Shown here: positions 7,200-12,787 of the stretch, in pieces
Numbering within the stretch: position 1 is the stretch's first letter
Layout of the letters: every line of letters starts with the position of its first letter
Assembly: GCA_002358555.1 (NCBI GenBank)
Contig: DEPC01000187.1
Span: 1 to 12,787 of the forward strand
DNA: 12,787 nucleotides
Origin: Hungatella sp. UBA3402
GTDB taxonomy: Bacteria; Bacillota; Clostridia; Lachnospirales; Lachnospiraceae
Direction: 5' to 3'
The notes under the pieces: model-generated
The model's input: only the letters and a program-made list of their open reading frames with translations
Told to the model about the DNA's origin: nothing
The model's database searches: none
Translations under genes and position numbers: made by a program

Positions 7200-8867
7200 T
7201 TACTGATAAAAAGCATCCAAATACTTCTGGAAAATAGACAGATATTCTTCTACCCCATAGGCTTCCAGCTTATTAATATATTCGTTCCAGTCATTTTCTG
7301 TATATCCATTCATGATCCATCTTGAACGGCATTCGTTAATATACTGTGAAATATCAGTCATCAAAATGGAAAGCCTGTCTGTGTCCTCACGGCTCATGAA
7401 TACATTTGGATATACATATTTCGTGTTCATATCTGGTGTGAAAAATTCCTTGATCCAATCCAGACGGTATTGTGCATCATCAGGACAGGTAACATATACA
7501 CCATAATACTCATCGAGAATGGCTAGAGGACCGCCAACAGATTCTGCTTCTCTGACCTCCACCGGAGAAGCATCTCCGAGTGCAGCATGTTTCAGCATGG
7601 GGTTTCCCTCATCATTAACACTCATCTCAAAGATATCAAAATCATCTTCTTCTCCGTAGGTTCCCCAGTTGTTCTGAGGAGACTGCAAAGGAGCATACAT
7701 CTGATCAAGCCATGCACACACCAGCGCCGGTTCTTGGGCAACTGCGGTTACGACGCAACGTCCTCTGTTATATCCGCTTGTAAAAGAACCATTCTCAGGG
7801 GTGATGTTTCTTGTATCCGCAGTCAGTGCCGGAAGAGGAACCCAGTCTGTGATATTATCAATATTGGCAATATCCCAACTGAAACAGACACCATAACGTC
7901 CTGATTTTCCCTTCGCCACATAGGTCGACCATTCCTGTGTGAAAGCCTCCGGATCAATCAGCCCTTCCTCATATAATTTATGAAGCCATGAGATTCCATC
8001 CTTAAATCCCTGCTGGGTTGCCGTGCAGATTACTTCCCGTGAATCAGTAACCGCAATATGCCTTCCCTGATCGCCGTCACCGTAGCCATCGCCAAAGCCA
8101 TTAATCAAAAGAGCCGGATCCTGACTGCCATCATTGACAATACAGGACATAGGAATAATGCTTCCTTCAATATCAAACTCCTCCTGAAGCTCAGGGGCAT
8201 GCTCTTTGAATGCCATCAGAGTCTGTTCAAATTCATCTACAGTTTTTGGAATTTCTAGCCCCAGAAAGTCAAGCCATTTTTTATTGATAAAACTCATCTC
8301 GCTGACCGTCTGGATTGCGGTTTTTTCAGAGCCAAGCTGTTCAATCCAAGGAAGTGCCCAGATATGGCCGTTGACATCTGTACTCATCTTTTTATATTCA
8401 GGATATTTTTCAAAAATCGACCTTAAATTTGGCATATAAGCATCAATATATTCCTCTACTGGGATAATTGCCCCATAATTTGCATATCTCAGAAGGTCAT
8501 TATCACTGAAATCAGCACTGAACACAAAGTCCGTCAGAAGATTTGGATTTGCCATATTAAGAGCAATCTTATCACCCCATTGATCCGACTGAATCGCCAT
8601 CCAGTCAATTTCTACATTTGTTGCTTCCTGAAGTCTTTTGAAGATAGTACGGTTGTTAGGGTTAGATTCCGTATTGGGCGGATAGCTGATCATTCCGGTC
8701 AGGGTCTTTTTTTCTGCCAGCGGAAACTGGAGCTGCGCCAGATCTACCACCTGCATTTCTTCGCCGGTATTGAGAGAAGCAACGCTTCGCCCACATGCAG
8801 CCAGAGGAAATATTGTTCCTGCGGTCACTATCAATGCGACAGTGCGCTTTATAAATTCGTTTTTCAT
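7200..8867 (-). CDS. Sugar ABC transporter solute-binding lipoprotein (LplA/YtcQ type)
   Basis: Membrane-anchored receptor that captures the oligosaccharide for the two permeases. 555 residues from ATG 8867, the large size typical of binding proteins that pair with LplB/LplC permeases. The N-terminus is lipoprotein-like: basic MKNEFIKR, a hydrophobic stretch, and lipobox PLAAC with the lipidated Cys at residue 25. The frame opens at 8891, where that ATG overlaps the stop of the upstream permease (TGATG). However, AAGGAG at 8875-8880, 7 bases before 8867, together with the signal-peptide form, supports 8867. It sits between the second permease and GH32, which points to fructo-oligosaccharide or sucrose as ligand. 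Ligand specificity cannot be read from the sequence. Confidence 0.92.
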   Translation of the reverse strand: MKNEFIKRTVALIVTAGTIFPLAACGRSVASLNTGEEMQVVDLAQLQFPLAEKKTLTGMISYPPNTESNPNNRTIFKRLQEATNVEIDWMAIQSDQWGDKIALNMANPNLLTDFVFSADFSDNDLLRYANYGAIIPVEEYIDAYMPNLRSIFEKYPEYKKMSTDVNGHIWALPWIEQLGSEKTAIQTVSEMSFINKKWLDFLGLEIPKTVDEFEQTLMAFKEHAPELQEEFDIEGSIIPMSCIVNDGSQDPALLINGFGDGYGDGDQGRHIAVTDSREVICTATQQGFKDGISWLHKLYEEGLIDPEAFTQEWSTYVAKGKSGRYGVCFSWDIANIDNITDWVPLPALTADTRNITPENGSFTSGYNRGRCVVTAVAQEPALVCAWLDQMYAPLQSPQNNWGTYGEEDDFDIFEMSVNDEGNPMLKHAALGDASPVEVREAESVGGPLAILDEYYGVYVTCPDDAQYRLDWIKEFFTPDMNTKYVYPNVFMSREDTDRLSILMTDISQYINECRSRWIMNGYTENDWNEYINKLEAYGVEEYLSIFQKYLDAFYQ

Positions 8868-8890
8868 ATCCTTGCTCCTTTTCACGTTCA

Positions 8891-9793
8891 TCAGCCTTTT
8901 ACAGAACCTGCCATGATGCCGCTGTCAAAATATTTCTGGAAGAACGGATACATCACCAAAAGAGGAAGGCTGGAAATAATAATTGTGGCATATTTTAAAA
9001 GCTCTGCAAGCTGGGCACGTTGTGCTGTACTCTGCATGTCAGAAATCATGCCTGAATCCGGCTGATTCTGAATAAGAATAGAACGAAGTACAAGCTGTAA
9101 AGGCTGTTTGGCAGAATCATTTAGATAAATCATAGCATCAAAGTAACTGTTCCACATCGCAACGAACTGCCACAAAGCCAGCACTGCAATAATCGGCGTA
9201 CATACAGGGAGCAGAATCTTAAAAAAATAGGTAACTTCATTGGCTCCGTCCACATCTGCTGCCTCACGAAGTTCCATGGGAATTCCGCGGTAATAAGTTC
9301 TTGCGATAGTCATATTCCACACACTGAACGCACCAGGAAGAATAACAGCCCACATGCTGTTGAGAAGCCCTAAATTGCCAATTAACAGGTAGGTAGGAAT
9401 CAGTCCGCCTCCAAAAAACATCGTAATCATAAAAATCACATTAAAGAATTTCCTGCCTTTGAAATCTACTCTTGACATGGGATATGCGGCTAAAAGGGTA
9501 ATGCCCACAGATACTACGGTAAATACTACAGAATAAACCACCGCATTTTTAAAACCAATCCAAATCTGGGTGTTGGAGATAACACGTTCATATGCTGTCA
9601 GGGTCCATTTGCTGAAATCAAAGGTAATTCCTTTATTCTGCAATGTTATGGGATCCATAAAGGAAGCAACAATAATATAAATTATAGGAACGATAATTGC
9701 AAGAACAAACAAGCTAATCAGAATATATCCTACTGTAAGAAGTATTTTATCTTCTGTACCATAACTGGAAAATTTTTTTGTTTTTGTATTCAT
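8891..9793 (-). CDS. Sugar ABC transporter permease, LplC/YtcP type (MalG-like)
   Basis: Second inner-membrane subunit of the importer. 300 residues from ATG 9793. About six hydrophobic helices are seen, the first at roughly 17-45 after a short Lys-rich cytoplasmic tail. The ATPase-contact EAA loop is clear: REAADVDGAN at about 176-185, followed by the hydrophobic KILLPV. The C-terminus YFDSGIMAGSVKG is typical of this subfamily. The ATG at 9820 is rejected because AGGAGG at 9800-9805 is exactly 6 bases from 9793. That ribosome binding site overlaps the stop of the upstream permease (9804-9806), indicating translational coupling. No ATPase gene accompanies it; a genome-wide shared ATPase of the MsmX/MsmK kind is the likely partner. 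Confidence 0.94.
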   Translation of the reverse strand: MNTKTKKFSSYGTEDKILLTVGYILISLFVLAIIVPIIYIIVASFMDPITLQNKGITFDFSKWTLTAYERVISNTQIWIGFKNAVVYSVVFTVVSVGITLLAAYPMSRVDFKGRKFFNVIFMITMFFGGGLIPTYLLIGNLGLLNSMWAVILPGAFSVWNMTIARTYYRGIPMELREAADVDGANEVTYFFKILLPVCTPIIAVLALWQFVAMWNSYFDAMIYLNDSAKQPLQLVLRSILIQNQPDSGMISDMQSTAQRAQLAELLKYATIIISSLPLLVMYPFFQKYFDSGIMAGSVKG

Positions 9794-9803
9794 CGGGAAC
9801 CTC

Positions 9804-10754
9804 CTATACCCCTTGTCCATCGTTCATTTTTGCCACAATTTTATTCACACTTACAAGGAGAATAACATTAATGACCGTATTGAACAGACCAACTGCTGTC
9901 GAAAAACTAAAGTTGCCACTGATAAGACCTTGTTTGTAAACATATGTAGAGATGATTTCTGAACTGGCAAGGTTTAAGTCTGTCTGCAATGCATAAGCTT
10001 TTTCAAATCCGATACTCATAATATTCCCTGCCTGAAGGATAAACTGGATTATCACAATATCTTTAATAGCAGGCCATTCAACGACTCTAATCTGCTGAAG
10101 GATATTAGCACCGTCAAGCTCGGCGGCTTCCCTTAAATCCTGACTTGCATTTGCCAGAGCAGCGGTATACATAATGGAGGCCCAGCCTGCTCCCTGCCAG
10201 ATACCGCTTGCGATATAGATGGTTCTCCATGCTTTCGGCATTGTCATAAAATTAATCTGGCTGCCAAATAACAGATTGACCGGACCGGTTACAGAAAGGA
10301 AAATCCTTATAATACCGCAGAGAACAATAACAGAAATAAAGTTTGGCAGATAAAGGGCCAGTTGTATTTTCTTCTTAATTCCTGTACTTTGAATCCGGTT
10401 CAGCAGGAAGGCCAAGATAATTGGTACCGGAAACCCCCACAAAAGGCCAAAAATACTAAGCTTTAAGGTATTGGCCAGATAGGACATAAAATCTGGAGAT
10501 GAAAGGAATCTTTGAAAATATTGAAGCCCTACCCACTTACTGCCCAGAATACCCTTGAATGGGTTATAATCCTGGAAAGCAATCAAAATACCGCCCATAG
10601 GAATGTACTTAAAGATTAAAGTCAATGCCAATGCCGGCAGAAGGAAGATTACATATAATTCCCAGTGCTGTTTTACATACACCAGCGTATTATGAACCCC
10701 CCCTGATTTGTTGCGCTGTTTCCCCGTGGAAACAGTTGAAGAATTAGAAGCCAT
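9804..10754 (-). CDS. Sugar ABC transporter permease, LplB/YteP type (MalF-like)
   Basis: First gene of the operon and first permease subunit. 316 residues from ATG 10754: a polar N-terminal tail of about 30 residues, then six or so hydrophobic helices beginning near HWELYVIFLLPALAL. The motif YIPMGGILIAFQDYNPFKG is characteristic of LplB-type permeases. The EAA loop reads DLREAAELDGAN and is followed by VEWPAI. AAAGGGGG (10760-10767), 5 bases upstream, fixes the start. An ATG at 10856 would add 34 non-conserved residues and lies at the predicted transcription start, so it is rejected. A perfect 8-bp inverted repeat covers codons about 7-13. Expression is probably controlled at the repeat-rich divergent promoter upstream. 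Confidence 0.94.
   Translation of the reverse strand: MASNSSTVSTGKQRNKSGGVHNTLVYVKQHWELYVIFLLPALALTLIFKYIPMGGILIAFQDYNPFKGILGSKWVGLQYFQRFLSSPDFMSYLANTLKLSIFGLLWGFPVPIILAFLLNRIQSTGIKKKIQLALYLPNFISVIVLCGIIRIFLSVTGPVNLLFGSQINFMTMPKAWRTIYIASGIWQGAGWASIMYTAALANASQDLREAAELDGANILQQIRVVEWPAIKDIVIIQFILQAGNIMSIGFEKAYALQTDLNLASSEIISTYVYKQGLISGNFSFSTAVGLFNTVINVILLVSVNKIVAKMNDGQGV
10716..10735. repeat. Perfect inverted repeat inside the start of the first permease gene
   Basis: Arms CTGTTTCC (10716-10723) and GGAAACAG (10728-10735) flank CCGT, giving a 20-bp symmetric element centred on a CG step. It lies about 20 bases inside the coding region. It could form an mRNA hairpin near the ribosome binding site or be a DNA operator with the central CG that LacI-family proteins often favour. 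It could also be coincidental. Confidence 0.45.
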
Positions 10755-10832
10755 TTGTTCCCCCTTTCCCGCATGTCTGTTTCGTTTTATTTTACGATAG
10801 GCATATTTGCTGTGCACATTTAAGAATGGTGC

Positions 10833-10842
10833 AAACGTAAAA
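10833..10842 (-). promoter_or_regulatory. One-mismatch, inverted copy of the divergent-region repeat
   Basis: On the minus strand this reads TTTTACGTTT, differing from the TTTTACATTT repeats at one base and lying in opposite orientation. It is in the operon's 5' untranslated region, about 16-26 bases after the predicted start. In plus orientation TGCAAACGTAAAAT also resembles half of a LacI/CcpA-type site with a central CG. Confidence 0.35.
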
Positions 10843-10865
10843 TTCCAGTCATGCAACTTGTCTAT

Positions 10866-10894
10866 AATATACTATTTATTTTACATTTAGTCAA
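10866..10894 (-). promoter_or_regulatory. Promoter of the permease-SBP-GH32 operon
   Basis: Minus strand: -35 TTGACT (10889-10894), 17-base spacer, -10 TATATT (10866-10871). The spacer contains the first direct repeat (10879-10888), so a protein bound there would cover the RNA polymerase site. The predicted start is near 10859, giving a leader of about 100 bases. Confidence 0.7.
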
Positions 10895-10982
10895 TATAAA
10901 TTTTACATTTGACCAAATTTTAATTATATTTCTTTTACATTTAGGATAATTTAAAGTAAAAAAATATTGTATTTTTACATTT
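10879..10982 (+). repeat. Four copies of the direct repeat TTTTACATTT
   Basis: Identical 10-base cores at 10879-10888, 10901-10910, 10933-10942 and 10973-10982, all in the same orientation. Each is followed by a purine-rich AG or GA. Start-to-start distances are 22, 32 and 40 bases, close to 2, 3 and 4 helical turns. The outer copies overlap the two divergent promoters: copy 1 lies in the operon promoter spacer, and copy 4 overlaps the first two bases of the regulator -35 box. This is the expected layout of an operator array. The binding protein is presumably the adjacent LacI-family regulator, but that is inference. Confidence 0.7.
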
Positions 10983-11009
10983 GACATATTTTATAGTGTG
11001 AGTTATGAT
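10981..11009 (+). promoter_or_regulatory. Promoter of the LacI-family regulator and DUF624 genes
   Basis: -35 TTGACA (10981-10986, perfect consensus), 17-base spacer, -10 TATGAT (11004-11009). The fourth direct repeat overlaps the -35 box, which suggests autoregulation. A 10-bp palindrome TACATATGTA (11009-11018) covers the expected start site. The ribosome binding site AAAGGAG (11026-11032) is 6 bases from the ATG. Confidence 0.75.
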
Positions 11010-11038
11010 ACATATGTAATATTTGAAAGGAGAATGGT

Positions 11039-12106
11039 ATGGCTTCAAAAGTTACGATTCAGGATATCGCAGACGCCCTGGGCGTTTCACGCAATACAGT
11101 TTCAAAAGCAATCAATAATACAGGGGTATTAGCTGCTGCTACCAGAGATAAAGTTTTAAATAAAGCACAGGAAATGGGATATAAACAATTTTCCTATATG
11201 AATATCTCAGAAACTACCAGTCTATCCTCGGTTTTTGAGGGAGAAGAAAAACTTGAAATTGCGCTTCTTTTGGGAAATTTTGTAGGCAGCTCCCACTTTG
11301 CATCAACAATGCTTGATAAATTTCAGAGGGAGCTTGCACAGTTGGGATATAGACTTATCATGTACAGAGTGATTGAAGAGGAGATAAAAGAACGGAAACT
11401 TCCTGTTTCTTTTCAAGCAGAAAGAACTGCTGGCATTGCCTGCATTGAAATCTTTGACCATGAGTACTGCAAAATGCTTTGTAGTCTGAATATTCCGCTG
11501 CTGTTTATTGATTCCCCTGCTGATGGTTTTAATGCTCCTTTGGAGGCTGACCGACTCTATATGGACAATCGAACGGAAATTTACAGTTTTGTCAAAGAAA
11601 TGATTCGAAGAGGAAAGAACAGAATTGGCTTTGTAGGTAAGTATATGCATTGTCAGTCCTTTTATGAACGATATATGAGCTACCGCAATGCAATGTATGT
11701 TATGGGTCTTTCCTGTCCTGAGGAATATTGCCTTATTGAAAATAAGCAGGAACTTTCAGGATACAGCCGAGATTCTTGGAATGAGTATCTGACTGAGTAT
11801 ATCCGAAAAATGAAAAACCTTCCAGATGTTTTTATCTGTGCCAACGATTCAGTCGCCCTGGATGTCATGCAGGTGTTGAATTCTCTGAATTATTCTGTTC
11901 CGGATGATGTCTACCTGTGCGGTTTTGATGATTCACCTGAATCAAGAGTGGTGACACCATCCCTTACCACAATCCATATTCATAGTCAGGATATAGGGCT
12001 TTCCGCTGTGCAGCTGCTTGTATCACGAATCAAAGAGCCGTTTCTGAATTATCGAACTATGTATATTGAAACCAATTTAATTTTCAGGGAATCTACGGGA
12101 GATTAA
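11039..12106 (+). CDS. LacI-family transcriptional regulator of the fructoside locus, with atypical hinge
   Basis: 355 residues. The N-terminal LacI helix-turn-helix is clear (VTIQDIADALGVSRNTVSKA, residues 5-24), with the third helix reaching MGY at 46-48. A periplasmic-binding-protein-like effector domain follows from about 72 (LEIALLLGNF) to the end, with the usual FICANDSVALDVM and DVYLCGFDDSPES segments. What is odd is residues 49-71: the family-typical PNxxAR(S/A)L hinge after MGY, whose leucine inserts into the operator minor groove, is replaced by a polar stretch (KQFSYMNISETTSLSS...). It is divergent from the importer operon across a 284-base region with four direct repeats, so it most likely controls that operon and itself. 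The effector is presumably a fructoside or a breakdown product. AAAGGAG upstream fixes the start. Confidence 0.92.
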   Translation: MASKVTIQDIADALGVSRNTVSKAINNTGVLAAATRDKVLNKAQEMGYKQFSYMNISETTSLSSVFEGEEKLEIALLLGNFVGSSHFASTMLDKFQRELAQLGYRLIMYRVIEEEIKERKLPVSFQAERTAGIACIEIFDHEYCKMLCSLNIPLLFIDSPADGFNAPLEADRLYMDNRTEIYSFVKEMIRRGKNRIGFVGKYMHCQSFYERYMSYRNAMYVMGLSCPEEYCLIENKQELSGYSRDSWNEYLTEYIRKMKNLPDVFICANDSVALDVMQVLNSLNYSVPDDVYLCGFDDSPESRVVTPSLTTIHIHSQDIGLSAVQLLVSRIKEPFLNYRTMYIETNLIFRESTGD

Positions 12107-12109
12107 GCA

Positions 12110-12724
12110 ATGAAAGGACTTTTAGATATTGATGGACCTGTTATGCAGTACATAACAAAAATTGTGTATTCTGTCTGGCTGAACATTCTTTGGATTATTT
12201 TCTGTCTGCCAGTTTTTACTGTCGGCGCTTCCACAACAGCACTTTTTTATGTAACCTTAAAGATTGTCAGAAATGAGGAAAGCAGCATCACCAGAACATT
12301 TTTTCACTCTTTCAGGGAAAATTTTCGCCAAGCAACCTTAATCTGGCTGATTCTTCTTGGTATTGGAATCATTTTGGGAATAGATGGATATATTTTTTAC
12401 CATATGAAATTTGACAGTGTGGTATGGACATTCGGAACAGCCATATATATTATAGCCCTTGCCACTTATGCTATTATACTGATGTACATATTTCCACTTT
12501 TGGCAGGATTTAATAATACCATATGGGCGATGTTCAAAAACTCACTGATGATTGGTATGCGTTTTCTTCTCTGTACAGTGCTGATGAGCTTAGTTTATTT
12601 TATTATGGTAGTGGTTGCTATTCGTTTTTTTACTCCTGTGATTATTTTTGGAGAAGGTCTTTGCGCTCTTTTATGTTCTTATCTTCTCTCTAATATATTT
12701 GTTCTTGTTAGAAAAAAAGAATAA
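12110..12724 (+). CDS. DUF624 (YesL-type) membrane protein of unknown function
   Basis: 204 residues. The N-terminal region carries the family pattern: LNILWIIFCLPVFTVGASTT (about 26-45), then ALFYVTLKIVRNEES and FFHSFRENFRQA before the next hydrophobic segment. About five hydrophobic helices are seen in all, with no signal peptide. Members of this family are commonly encoded beside LplB/LplC-type sugar importers, but their biochemical role is not established. It starts 3 bases after the regulator stop; GGGAG overlapping the end of the regulator gene serves as ribosome binding site, so the two are co-transcribed and probably translationally coupled. A role in assembly, sensing or regulation of the importer is a guess. 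The 63 bases after its stop are AT-rich, and I see no convincing terminator in them. Confidence 0.88.
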   Translation: MKGLLDIDGPVMQYITKIVYSVWLNILWIIFCLPVFTVGASTTALFYVTLKIVRNEESSITRTFFHSFRENFRQATLIWLILLGIGIILGIDGYIFYHMKFDSVVWTFGTAIYIIALATYAIILMYIFPLLAGFNNTIWAMFKNSLMIGMRFLLCTVLMSLVYFIMVVVAIRFFTPVIIFGEGLCALLCSYLLSNIFVLVRKKE

Positions 12725-12787
12725 AAGCTTATTTATAAAAAATTTTCTCTTTCCAAAAACAAATTGAGCTGTCACAAAATCCTTTTT

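Noticed and set aside
8580..9065. 161-codon plus-strand frame across the binding protein and permease genes
   Set aside because: Lies opposite two clear genes and shows no domain or ribosome binding site; a long antisense frame by chance.
10755..10856. 34-residue extension of the LplB-type permease (start at 10856)
   Set aside because: The ATG sits about at the predicted transcription start and has no ribosome binding site; the extension is not permease-like.
12725..12787. Terminator after the DUF624 gene
   Set aside because: Only a short AT-only inverted repeat with no GC stem followed by a U-tract; not supportable.

Overview
The window reads as low-to-moderate GC Bacillota, most likely a gut clostridium of the Lachnospiraceae type. 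The reasons are strong AGGAGG-type ribosome binding sites, AT-rich spacers with sigma-A-like promoters, a lysozyme with repeated aromatic cell-wall-binding modules, and an LplB/LplC-type sugar importer with a cytoplasmic GH32 enzyme and a DUF624/YesL partner. The assignment to family level is inference; no rRNA, tRNA or phage/IS marker is present.

Left part (1-5209, all minus strand). In transcription order: a secreted GH25 lysozyme with about a dozen C-terminal repeats; a small Sir2-like zinc-ribbon protein; hisH and hisF, the two subunits of imidazole glycerol phosphate synthase, with a good promoter and a long leader of their own; ung, uracil-DNA glycosylase; and the first 165 codons of uppP (undecaprenyl-diphosphatase), cut by the window edge. 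ung and uppP are tightly coupled. These look like housekeeping or cell-envelope genes with no obvious shared pathway.

Middle (5210-5694): a 485-base spacer holding the lysozyme promoter and a Rho-independent terminator for the sugar operon.

Right part (5695-12724): a fructo-oligosaccharide/sucrose-type uptake and hydrolysis locus. A minus-strand operon encodes two permeases, a lipoprotein solute-binding protein and a GH32 beta-fructosidase, with each start set by a clear ribosome binding site. No ATPase is encoded nearby, so a shared MsmX-type ATPase is presumably used. A LacI-family regulator and a DUF624 membrane protein are transcribed divergently. The 284-base divergent region holds two near-consensus promoters and four copies of a 10-bp direct repeat. 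One copy lies in the spacer of the operon promoter and another touches the -35 box of the regulator promoter. The regulator also lacks the usual LacI hinge sequence, so it may recognise its operator in an unusual way. This pairing is the most interesting signal in the window.
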